A stretch of DNA of 64,000 nucleotides from Hathewaya histolytica. GTDB taxonomy: Bacteria > Bacillota > Clostridia > Clostridiales > Clostridiaceae. Location of the stretch: positions 2,294,001-2,358,000 of the forward strand of contig NZ_LR590481.1 in assembly GCF_901482605.1 (NCBI RefSeq). The letters are read 5' to 3'. Numbering within the stretch: the first letter of the stretch is position 1; each line of letters opens with the position of its first letter. Shown here in pieces: positions 1-6,815 of the stretch. Both the position numbers and the translations under genes were made by a program. Under the pieces are notes generated by a model. That model was given only the letters and a program-made list of their open reading frames with translations. It was not told the origin of the DNA and searched no databases.

Positions 1-556
1 TCTTAAAATCCACTTCTTCCTTATTCATCTTACAAATAAGACATTCTGAATTTTCCTCATAATATTCCCTACAAGAATTTAATTCTGTTTGAATTTTTAA
101 AGGCATTACAGAATATCCATATATTTGTCCATGAGGATGAGGCATCGTAACCCCTACCTCTTCCCCTCTATTTTCAAATTGTAATATATATTTTATATTT
201 GTATCTTTAGATAATTCTATATATCTTTCACACCATAAGTCTACTAACTTTCTTATATGATCTACTGGAAGGTCACTTAGTACCGCATTATGATTTTGAG
301 AATAAAGTATAACCTCACACTTTCCATAGGCCTTTTTTATTTTATAGAATGAGCTCCCCACCTCATCTGGTTCTGATGGATCAGTACACAAAGCCGGAAA
401 ATCATTTTCATATTTTAAAACCTCATAGTCCTTTGGAACTTTTCCCGATCCTGGACAAAATGGACACCAATCCTTTGGCATCTGAGGTCTGTTCTGCCTA
501 TGTGATGCAACCATAGTCCAATCTTTTAACAACGGATTCCACCTTAATTCTGCCAT
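1..556 (-). CDS. galT: Galactose-1-phosphate uridylyltransferase, 3' end outside window
   Basis: The minus strand reads open from an ATG at 556 to the left window edge, giving about 185 residues starting MAELRWNPLLKDWTMVASHR. A CPFC pair near residue 35 fits the zinc site, and HPHGQIYG is the HIT-superfamily histidine motif whose second His is uridylylated in GalT. GalT moves UMP from UDP-glucose to galactose-1-phosphate in the Leloir pathway in the cytoplasm. A ribosome site (AAGGGGG) lies 8 bases before the ATG. It sits downstream of a LacI-type regulator on the same strand. The catalytic half is present; only the C-terminus is cut by the window, so truncation is not biological. The identification is strong from motifs. 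Confidence 0.93.
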   Translation of the reverse strand, partial: MAELRWNPLLKDWTMVASHRQNRPQMPKDWCPFCPGSGKVPKDYEVLKYENDFPALCTDPSEPDEVGSSFYKIKKAYGKCEVILYSQNHNAVLSDLPVDHIRKLVDLWCERYIELSKDTNIKYILQFENRGEEVGVTMPHPHGQIYGYSVMPLKIQTELNSCREYYEENSECLICKMNKEEVDFK

Positions 557-574
557 AAAAAAACCCCCTTATTA

Positions 575-649
575 AGAAAACCTTTTCTATATCTTTAACC
601 ACAAAAATTATTTTACTCAATTATAACACATTAATATTATTAAAGTAAA
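575..649 (-). promoter_or_regulatory. galT promoter and candidate LacI-family operator
   Basis: On the minus strand a -35 TTTACT (644-649) and a -10 TATAAT (620-625) are 18 bases apart. About 25 bases past the likely start point lies AGAAAA-CC-TTTTCT (575-588), a perfect 6-bp inverted repeat. A dyad downstream of the start would suit repression by the adjacent LacI-type protein. The centre is CC rather than the CG usual for this family, so the operator is a guess while the promoter is fairly good. Confidence 0.5.
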
Positions 650-702
650 AAAACATAAATGCACTGAATAAAATATATCAATACTTTTATGTCTTCTAAC
701 TT

Positions 703-1725
703 TTACTTTTTATTATTTTCTCCACAGCTTTCTCTTAATATTAGCTTAGTTTGAAGTTCTATGCTAACTTTAGTTTTATTACTATTATCTATCATTTCCA
801 TTAGGTGTACAGATGCTTCTTTGGCTACCTGCATCATATTTTGATCCACTGTGGTAAGCCTTGGTCTTGTCACACTAGAAAGTATGGTATTATCGAAACC
901 AATAATAGACATATCTTCTGGAACATTTATACCAAGTTTTGAACAAACATTTAATATTCCAATAGCCATAAGATCATTACATGCAAGAACTGCAGTAGGT
1001 CTTTTTTCCTTATCTAATAATTTTTCAAATAGAATTTCTGTATTTTCTACAACTTCTATACTATTTCCCTCACCAACATTTAACACCTTATCATAGGATA
1101 ATTTATGTTCCTGTACTATGTTTTTATAAACCTCTTCTTTTATATCATAAGAAAGGCTCTTATTACCTCTAACAAATAATATGTCCTTATGTTTCAATTT
1201 TAAAAGATACTTAAATGCCTCAATTGTACCTTTCCTTTCATCATAAGTAACAGAGTTATACTCATCATCTTTCCATGATCCTTTTATAACTATTGTAGGT
1301 AATACTTTTGATATTTTCTTGTAATAACCTTCCTTTAAATTATCTAAATTAGGGTCTATAGATATAATTCCATCTACTTGTCTTGAAATAATATCTTCAA
1401 TTAATTCCTTCTCTTCTTTGGCACTACCACAAGTATTACACAATGAAATGCTATAACCAAATTTTTTTATACATTTTTCTATGCTTTCAACTATAGTTGA
1501 AAAAAACAAATTTGTAATTCCTGGAACCAATACTCCTATAACACAAGTTTTTTTAGTTATTAATCCTCTAGCCATTATATTCGGTCTATAATTAAGTTTA
1601 TCTATAGCCTTTTCTATTTTTTCTCTAGTTTCCTTTTTTACTGGGTAATTGTTATTAAGCACTCTAGATACAGTAGTTATTGAAACTCCTGCCTCTTTAG
1701 CTACATCGTTAATTGTTACTGGCAT
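703..1725 (-). CDS. LacI/GalR-family transcriptional regulator
   Basis: A 340-residue protein of standard LacI-family length. Residues 1-50 are the DNA-binding helix-turn-helix and hinge (TINDVAKEAGVSITTVSRVLNN, broken here as TINDVAKEAGVS then ITTVSRVLNN). The rest is a periplasmic-binding-like sensor domain with motifs such as VIGVLVPGITNLFF and MSIIGFDNT. The ATG follows AGAGGTG with good spacing. It lies directly upstream of galT on the same strand, so a role as a galactose-responsive regulator (GalR-like) is inferred from position only; the ligand cannot be read from sequence. A possible own-operator with a central CG lies at 1752-1766, between the start and its promoter region. Confidence 0.9.
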   Translation of the reverse strand: MPVTINDVAKEAGVSITTVSRVLNNNYPVKKETREKIEKAIDKLNYRPNIMARGLITKKTCVIGVLVPGITNLFFSTIVESIEKCIKKFGYSISLCNTCGSAKEEKELIEDIISRQVDGIISIDPNLDNLKEGYYKKISKVLPTIVIKGSWKDDEYNSVTYDERKGTIEAFKYLLKLKHKDILFVRGNKSLSYDIKEEVYKNIVQEHKLSYDKVLNVGEGNSIEVVENTEILFEKLLDKEKRPTAVLACNDLMAIGILNVCSKLGINVPEDMSIIGFDNTILSSVTRPRLTTVDQNMMQVAKEASVHLMEMIDNSNKTKVSIELQTKLILRESCGENNKK

Positions 1726-1961
1726 GAGGTCACCTCTTTACTATTTATTTGAATTTTCGCTAAATTTCCACTAACTACATATTATCAAATTTTTAATTGT
1801 ATTTCAATATTTTTTAAATTTCATTTTTATTTTTTTGTTTTTTCTTTGTATTTTAACCTTTTGCACCATAAACTTACATAATATTTATTATAAATTTGAT
1901 AATACTAAAAATGTACTAAAATTTCGGGGAGGTGAAAGCTTCTTTTACAGAGGCTAATATA

Positions 1962-2129
1962 ATGTCACATAAAAATAATAAAAATAGTAAACAAAATAAA
2001 AAAGTAAGTCAAAAAACAAGAACCGAATTAGAGAAAATGAAAGTTGAAACTGCAAATGAAATTGGTGTAAATAATGAATCTAAAAAACTTGGTAAAACTT
2101 CTGGTGAAGGTGCTAAAAGAAATAGGTAA
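1962..2129 (+). CDS. Small spore-protein-like peptide (SASP alpha/beta-like fragment)
   Basis: A 55-residue basic, Asn/Lys/Gln-rich peptide. The stretch ELEKMKVETANEIGVN resembles the first conserved block of alpha/beta small acid-soluble spore proteins, where the germination protease cuts after a Glu (pattern M-K-x-E-x-A-x-E-x-G-V). The second DNA-binding block of a normal 60-70 residue SASP is missing; the C-terminus is instead a short basic tail ending GAKRNR. I chose the ATG at 1962 (AGAGG 8 bases upstream); an in-frame GTG at 1932 is itself inside a GGAGGTG run and has no site of its own. It is followed at once by a strong terminator, so it is a single-gene unit. The SASP relation is a suggestion, not certain. 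Confidence 0.55.
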   Translation: MSHKNNKNSKQNKKVSQKTRTELEKMKVETANEIGVNNESKKLGKTSGEGAKRNR

Positions 2130-2142
2130 AAGTTAATTTTAG

Positions 2143-2189
2143 TATATACCTACTTCCTACCAACTTGAAGTAGGTATATATTTTATTCT
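2143..2189 (+). terminator. Rho-independent terminator
   Basis: A perfect 14-bp stem (TATATACCTACTTC with GAAGTAGGTATATA), 10-base loop, then TTTTATTCT. It ends the spore-protein-like ORF and touches the stop codon of manA on the other strand. Confidence 0.9.
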
Positions 2190-3013
2190 CCAGTTTTTAT
2201 AAATTCTATATTTCCCTTAATTTCATATTCTATGCCTGACTCAATAAAGAAAGTATCTTTCTCCTTAAGTTCTAGTACTTCCCCTGAACTCAAATTCTTA
2301 ATTTCCCCTTCTCCTTCTAAAATGAAAATACATTGAAACTTATCCAAGGTTTCAAAAACTCCACTCTTACTTACACGTATTTTTTCTATTATAAATTCAT
2401 TACTTTTAAAAATCTTAAAATCATCAATCTTTTTAATATTTAAGTTATTTTTTAAATCAATTACATGTAATGCCTTTTCAAGATGTAGTTCTCTACCCCT
2501 ATTATAGTCATATATCCTATAAGTTATATTGCTATTTTGCTGAATTTCCAAAAGTTCTATTCCAGCACCTATAGCGTGTATAGTTCCTGCTGGTATATAT
2601 ATAAAATCTCCTCTTTTCACCGGGACCCTATGCACAAATTCTTCTATAGTTCCATTATATAATATATCCTTAAGTTTTTCATAACTTACATTTTCTTTTA
2701 ACCCGTAATATATATATGAGTTCTCCTTAGAATCCAAAATATACCAACATTCACTTTTTCCATTATCCTTTTCTACCATTCTTGCAAACTCATGCCCTGG
2801 ATGAACTTGAATTGATAAATCTTTTATTGCCATTATATTTTTTACTAGTATAGGGAAATCTTTAAAATTCAAGTATTTCCATAAATTTTTCTCTTCTATA
2901 TCATAGTTTTCTATTATAGATACTCCCTCTTTATGACAGCATAAGTTCCAATCTTCCCATCCCCATGGTTTACGTTTGTGTACTGCATTTAATTTCAATA
3001 TTGAATTTTTCAT
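2183..3013 (-). CDS. manA: Mannose-6-phosphate isomerase, class I
   Basis: A type I phosphomannose isomerase of the short bacterial kind (276 residues from the chosen start). The cupin-type metal ligands are visible: QVHPG (His), GKSECW (Glu) and PAGTIHAIG (His). The N-terminal KPWGWEDW block is also typical. The enzyme interconverts fructose-6-phosphate and mannose-6-phosphate using zinc. I use the ATG at 3013, 10 bases after AGGGAG; an ATG 17 codons upstream (3064) has no ribosome site and adds an unusual N-terminus. ManC is 2.6 kb away on the same strand, and both would feed GDP-mannose synthesis; the phosphomannomutase needed between them is not in the window. Confidence 0.93.
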   Translation of the reverse strand: MKNSILKLNAVHKRKPWGWEDWNLCCHKEGVSIIENYDIEEKNLWKYLNFKDFPILVKNIMAIKDLSIQVHPGHEFARMVEKDNGKSECWYILDSKENSYIYYGLKENVSYEKLKDILYNGTIEEFVHRVPVKRGDFIYIPAGTIHAIGAGIELLEIQQNSNITYRIYDYNRGRELHLEKALHVIDLKNNLNIKKIDDFKIFKSNEFIIEKIRVSKSGVFETLDKFQCIFILEGEGEIKNLSSGEVLELKEKDTFFIESGIEYEIKGNIEFIKTGE

Positions 3014-3081
3014 ATAAAAAACACTCCCTAAACTACTTTTATTATTAAAGTATTCAAAGAGCATTTCTATTGTTAATGATT

Positions 3082-4383
3082 TTAATTTTTATTATTTACA
3101 AAATAATATACAACTAGGCCGGATAAGGTTATTGCTATGCCTATAAATGAATTAAATGGGTTACTTTTAATTGTAGCTACTAATATATATACTCCACCTA
3201 ATCCACCAAGTATAGGTACTATAGGATATAATGGTACTTTATATGGTCTTTCTTTTTCACTATATTTCTTTCTTAAAATAAATACAGAGAAAACTCCTAG
3301 TGTAAAGAATATCCAAAGTACAAAAACAACCATATCTGTTAAGGTATTAAAACTACCACTAAATATATATATTAATGATATAACAGTCTGTAATATTAAT
3401 GCATTAATAGGGGTATTGAATTTAGGATGAACTTTTGACAATATCTCTGAAAACGGTAATTCTCCTTTACTTGCCATAGCAAATGGTGTTCTAGCTCCAC
3501 TCATCAAATACCCATTTAATGTACCAAAAACTGATACCATAATTCCTAATATTATAAATACAGCTCCTTGATTTCCAAACAAAATTGTAGCTGCATCAAC
3601 GGCAGGCTCTTTTGATATTATAATTTTATCAAATGAAAGAATCTTTAATATAGCAAAATTAAAAACTACATATGTAAAAATAACAGACAAAACCCCTAAA
3701 ATAATTGATCTTGGTAAATCCCTTTTAGGATTCTTTAATTCACCAGCCATATTAGTAACATATATCCATCCATCATAAGCCCAAAAAGTTCCTAATATGG
3801 CTGTGCCAAACCCTGAACTAAATGATGCATCTTTCATTGATATTACAACTTGTGCCTCTCCTTTAATAATTCCGAAAAAAACTAAAATTATTATAGGCAA
3901 TAACTTTCCTATAGTTGATACGGATTGAATATAACCACCATATCTAGTACTTATAATATTTAAACAAGTTAGAAGTATTAAAACTATTGCTGCAAACACC
4001 TTTAACATAATGCCACTCATAGGTATAAAAAAAGATGCAAAAGTCATAAAAGCTATAGAAAGTGCAGCATAAATCGCTGGTGCACCTATAATAGTTTGAA
4101 CCCATCCCAACAAAAATCCAACTTTCTTTCCATATAACTCTTCTAGATAAATATATAATCCTCCTGTTTTAGGTATAGCTGTACCTACCTCAGCAATAGT
4201 AAGTGCGGAACATAAGGTTATAACTCCTCCTATAATCCACGCCCACAACCCCATAATTCCAGAACCAGCATTCTTAAATACTATACCCAATTTAAGAAAT
4301 ATACCTGATCCAATAATAGTTCCAATAACCAAAAATAATGCATTAAAAAAATTAACGGATTTCTTTAAATTTTCCTTTTCCAT
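3082..4383 (-). CDS. APC-superfamily amino-acid exchanger (SteT/LAT-like)
   Basis: A hydrophobic protein of 433 residues with about 12 membrane helices. The first helix carries VIGTIIGSGIF, the unwound substrate-binding helix of the APC superfamily, and the GTFWAYDGWIYVTNMAGEL segment is typical of the LAT group to which SteT (serine/threonine exchanger) belongs. Substrate cannot be fixed from sequence. The start is the ATG at 4383, placed 4 bases after GGAGGG; an ATG four codons earlier lies in front of that site. Transcribed alone from a promoter at 4437-4464, toward manA. Confidence 0.85.
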   Translation of the reverse strand: MEKENLKKSVNFFNALFLVIGTIIGSGIFLKLGIVFKNAGSGIMGLWAWIIGGVITLCSALTIAEVGTAIPKTGGLYIYLEELYGKKVGFLLGWVQTIIGAPAIYAALSIAFMTFASFFIPMSGIMLKVFAAIVLILLTCLNIISTRYGGYIQSVSTIGKLLPIIILVFFGIIKGEAQVVISMKDASFSSGFGTAILGTFWAYDGWIYVTNMAGELKNPKRDLPRSIILGVLSVIFTYVVFNFAILKILSFDKIIISKEPAVDAATILFGNQGAVFIILGIMVSVFGTLNGYLMSGARTPFAMASKGELPFSEILSKVHPKFNTPINALILQTVISLIYIFSGSFNTLTDMVVFVLWIFFTLGVFSVFILRKKYSEKERPYKVPLYPIVPILGGLGGVYILVATIKSNPFNSFIGIAITLSGLVVYYFVNNKN

Positions 4384-4708
4384 ATTTCCCTCCATATTCG
4401 ACCTTTTATGGTTTCATCTTAAGCGTAATATTATTTATTCTATCATATTTTAAGTTCAATTCAATATTTTTTTTAAGTTATATGTTGTCATTTTTTATTA
4501 TAATTTCTAAATTAGAAATTAATTATATTATAATCTATATGTGTTATAGAAATTTCAAATAGATACCCTATTGAAAATTAGTTTTATTTATATTATTATA
4601 AGTATAAAGCTAAATTTTGATTGTTTTTATCATATAATAAAGTTTATTATATAACTTTTATAATTAAATAAAATCTGTACCCATTAAAAATGAAAAGAGG
4701 TAATCTAT
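4384..4708. promoter_or_regulatory. Divergent intergenic region steT-like / seleno-hesB
   Basis: A 325-base gap between divergent genes. Minus strand: -35 TTGAAT (4459-4464) and -10 TAGAAT (4437-4442), 16-base spacer, reading into the exchanger. Plus strand: -35 TTGAAA (4571-4576) and -10 TATTAT (4594-4599), 17-base spacer, giving the HesB selenoprotein gene a leader of about 103 bases. Between the two lies a perfect palindrome at 4501-4521 listed separately. Confidence 0.6.
4501..4521. repeat. Perfect 21-base palindrome, candidate operator
   Basis: Arms TAATTTCTAA (4501-4510) and TTAGAAATTA (4512-4521) around one A. It lies 37 bases upstream of the -35 of the exchanger and 50 upstream of the -35 of the hesB gene, a position suited to a dimeric regulator acting on either. 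No T-run follows, so it is not a terminator. The regulator is unknown. Confidence 0.5.
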
Positions 4709-5032
4709 ATGTCAATAGTTAAGATAAGCGAAGTTGCTTTAAAAGAATTTAAAGAACTTTTAAAAGACAATAAAATAGAGACTAATACTGTTAGAATAGT
4801 TATATCAGGCATTGGCTGAGGTGGTCCAAGATTTGGACTTGTTCTGGATGAACAAAAAGAAAATGATGTTTTTGAAAAAGTTGAAGATATGACTTTCCTT
4901 GTAGAAGAAGATATAAATAAAGAATATGGTTGTTTACAAATTAAATCTGGTGAAGAAAATGGTTATGGTGGCCTATCTATCGAACCAGAAACTTCTTCTG
5001 GCGGATGTGGAAGTTGTTCAAGCTGCGGCTAA
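4709..5032 (+). CDS. HesB/IscA-like selenoprotein with in-frame UGA (Sec37)
   Basis: Reading through one TGA (4817-4819, codon 37) gives a 107-residue protein that aligns end to end with the neighbouring HesB-like protein: MSIVKISEVA against MAIVKMSESA, and ISGIG-U-GGPRFG against VSGMG-C-SGPRFG. The TGA falls exactly on the conserved cysteine, which is the A-type iron-sulfur carrier position. No other frame disruption exists, and both sides of the TGA are conserved, so a selenocysteine codon explains it better than decay. A SECIS-type hairpin follows at 4839-4855 and is absent from the Cys paralogue. The C-terminus has CGSCSSCG. HesB-like selenoproteins are an established family; the partner machinery (selAB, selD) is not in this window. 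Start: ATG preceded by AGAGG. Likely monocistronic with its own promoter and terminator. Confidence 0.88.
4839..4855 (+). promoter_or_regulatory. Bacterial SECIS-type hairpin
   Basis: TTGTTC (4839-4844) pairs perfectly with GAACAA (4850-4855) around the loop TGGAT. The loop has a G in its second position and starts about 25 bases after the UGA. Bacterial SECIS elements are known to need a short upper stem, a G in the first two loop positions and a UGA-to-loop distance of roughly 16-37 bases. A second small stem (GTCCAA 4824-4829 with TTGGAC 4833-4838) sits between. At the same place the Cys paralogue reads ATAACTTTAGATGAACAA, which cannot form the stem. Confidence 0.72.
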
Positions 5033-5041
5033 AATAATAAA

Positions 5042-5078
5042 AGGGATTCTATAGTTTTTATAGAGTCTCTTTTTATTT
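5042..5078 (+). terminator. Rho-independent terminator of the seleno-hesB gene
   Basis: AGGGATTCTATA (5042-5053) pairs with TATAGAGTCTCT (5059-5070), using two G-U pairs, followed by TTTTATTTTG. Confidence 0.85.
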
Positions 5079-5146
5079 TGAATAACTTTTATTTAAAATA
5101 ACAATACTAATAGTATCTTCTATTAAAAAACTAAATCCTAATCCTA

Positions 5147-5175
5147 TTGAAAAAAAACTTTGTTTGTATTATTCT
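5147..5175 (+). promoter_or_regulatory. Promoter of the Cys hesB gene
   Basis: -35 TTGAAA (5147-5152), 17-base spacer, -10 TATTCT (5170-5175). The hexamers, spacing and the about 103-base leader match those of the selenoprotein copy upstream, and both leaders keep a TTTATCA-ATAATAA-G block, so the promoter was part of the tandem duplication. Confidence 0.65.
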
Positions 5176-5284
5176 ATATTTGAATATGTTGAGTGTATTT
5201 ATCAAATAATAATGCTTCTTGTTTTTACTTTAAATTCATAATATTTAAGACCAAATTCTCTAAATATAAAGTGAGGTAAAATAT

Positions 5285-5611
5285 ATGGCAATAGTTAAAA
5301 TGAGTGAAAGTGCTTTAAATGAACTTAAAGAACTTTTAAAAAATAGCGATATAGATACGGATATTGTTAGGATAATCGTATCTGGTATGGGATGTAGCGG
5401 TCCAAGATTCGGTATAACTTTAGATGAACAAAAAGAAGATGATCTTGTAGAAAAGATTGAAGACTTAACTTTCCTTGTTCAAAAAGATATAAACGAAGAA
5501 TTCGGTGCATTACAAATTAAATCCAGTGAAGAAAATGGCTATGGCGGTCTATCCATAGAAACAGAGATTCCACCTGCTGGAGGATGCTCAACTTGTTCTG
5601 GTTGCCACTAA
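5285..5611 (+). CDS. HesB/IscA-like iron-sulfur carrier-type protein (Cys form)
   Basis: A 108-residue small protein of the HesB/IscA (A-type) family. The motif VSGMGCSGPRFGITLDEQ carries Cys37, the equivalent of the first cluster ligand in A-type carriers, and the C-terminus is Cys-rich (GGCSTCSGCH). A-type proteins bind an Fe-S cluster or iron and hand it to client proteins; here the C-terminal spacing CxxCxxCH differs from the classical CxC, so the exact role is uncertain. It is the tandem paralogue of the selenoprotein just upstream, about 65% alike by eye, with its own promoter and terminator. Start: ATG after GAGGT. Confidence 0.88.
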   Translation: MAIVKMSESALNELKELLKNSDIDTDIVRIIVSGMGCSGPRFGITLDEQKEDDLVEKIEDLTFLVQKDINEEFGALQIKSSEENGYGGLSIETEIPPAGGCSTCSGCH

Positions 5612-5622
5612 TTAAGTAAAAA

Positions 5623-5660
5623 AAGAAGTTCTATATATTTTATAGAACTTCTTTTTTATA
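5623..5660. terminator. Bidirectional terminator hesB / manC
   Basis: AAGAAGTTCTATA (5623-5635) pairs perfectly with TATAGAACTTCTT (5641-5653) around TATTT, with T-runs in both directions. It separates convergent hesB and manC. Confidence 0.9.
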
Positions 5661-5661
5661 T

Positions 5662-6729
5662 TTATATATATTTATCATATTCTTCTTTATCCTTAAGAAT
5701 ATTTACTAAATGTTTTACATCTTGATCTTTAGTTTTATCCATAACTAGTATAACATCATCTGTATCCACTATAACCAAGTTATTTATTCCAAACCCTATA
5801 ATTAGTTTATCTTTAGAGAATACAGAACAATCCTCACATTCTTCCATAAAGACATTTCCTTTTACATTATTACCCCGGAAATTTTCTATAAATCGACTTA
5901 AAGCAGTATAACTACCTATATCATCCCAAATAAAGTTACTTTTTATAACATATGCCTTTCTTGTTTTTTGCATTATTCCAAAATCCACAGAAATTCCTTT
6001 AATTAAATTATATTGTTCATTAATAACATTCTCTTCTTCACTTGTACCCAAACTTTTATATATTGTCATTAATCTCTCATACATTTCAGGTAGATACTTT
6101 TCCATCTCCCTTAAAAATATATCTGCTCTCCAAATAAACATACCACTATTCCAAAGATAAGTCTCTTTTAGAATTAAATCTTTAGCAACTTCACTATTGG
6201 GTTTTTCTAGAAACCTACTTACCTTATAAGAATTAACTTTAGAATTAACCATGTCCCCCATCTCTATATATCCATAACCAGTATCAGGCCTATCAGGTGT
6301 AATTCCTAGCGTAACAAGTCCTCTCTTTCTCTTTGCTATTGTAACAGCCTCTTCTATTGTTTCTATAAATATTTTTTCATTAGCTATATAGTGATCAGAT
6401 GGTAGTACTATCATGGTTGCATCATTATCTTTTTTTAAAAGCTTTATAGCTGAAAAGCCTATACATGTAGCAGTTTCTTTATTGTTTGGTTCTAAAATTA
6501 TATTTTCCTTATTTATTTCTGGTATCTCATTACAAATTTGCTCATAATAATTTTTGTTAGTAACTACATATATATTTTCTTTTGGAACTATGGGAAGTAT
6601 TCTATCTACAGTAGTTCTTAAAAAACTTTTATCGTCTATTATATTTAGAAACTGTTTAGGGTTATCATTTCTAGATAGTGGATACAATCTAGTTCCTTTT
6701 CCACCGGCTAGTATTAAAGCATATAACAC
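5662..6729 (-). CDS. manC: Mannose-1-phosphate guanylyltransferase
   Basis: A 355-residue nucleotidyltransferase. The N-terminus ALILAGGKGTRLYPLSR is the GTP-binding signature, FLEKPN is the second conserved motif, and PKQFLNI is typical of mannose-1-phosphate guanylyltransferases. It makes GDP-mannose from mannose-1-phosphate and GTP for surface polysaccharide or glycan synthesis. It is the short form without a fused phosphomannose isomerase domain, which fits the separate manA nearby. The ribosome site is poor (only GTG/GGAGTG at a long distance), and a big hairpin ends 8 bases before the ATG. Confidence 0.92.
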   Translation of the reverse strand: MLYALILAGGKGTRLYPLSRNDNPKQFLNIIDDKSFLRTTVDRILPIVPKENIYVVTNKNYYEQICNEIPEINKENIILEPNNKETATCIGFSAIKLLKKDNDATMIVLPSDHYIANEKIFIETIEEAVTIAKRKRGLVTLGITPDRPDTGYGYIEMGDMVNSKVNSYKVSRFLEKPNSEVAKDLILKETYLWNSGMFIWRADIFLREMEKYLPEMYERLMTIYKSLGTSEEENVINEQYNLIKGISVDFGIMQKTRKAYVIKSNFIWDDIGSYTALSRFIENFRGNNVKGNVFMEECEDCSVFSKDKLIIGFGINNLVIVDTDDVILVMDKTKDQDVKHLVNILKDKEEYDKYI

Positions 6730-6737
6730 GAATAAAA

Positions 6738-6790
6738 CACTCCAAAGAATTGTTATACATTTATATTATGTATACAAACTCTTTGGAGTG
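6738..6790 (-). terminator. Large hairpin terminator of the ABC operon, upstream of manC
   Basis: CACTCCAAAGA (6738-6748) pairs with TCTTTGGAGTG (6780-6790), with a second inner stem (TATACAT with ATGTATA). On the minus strand it is followed by TTTTATT, so it ends the ABC transporter operon; its foot is only 8 bases from the manC start and could affect manC translation. Confidence 0.75.
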
Positions 6791-6815
6791 AATAAGTTTA
6801 TATATTTACTAAATA

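Noticed and set aside
851-1096. Plus-strand ORF of 81 codons inside the LacI-type gene
   Set aside because: Antisense shadow without ribosome site; the minus frame has a full protein family match.
4817-4819. TGA as a nonsense mutation making a hesB pseudogene
   Set aside because: No other lesion, strong conservation on both sides, exact Cys-position match and a SECIS-type hairpin absent from the Cys copy favour selenocysteine.
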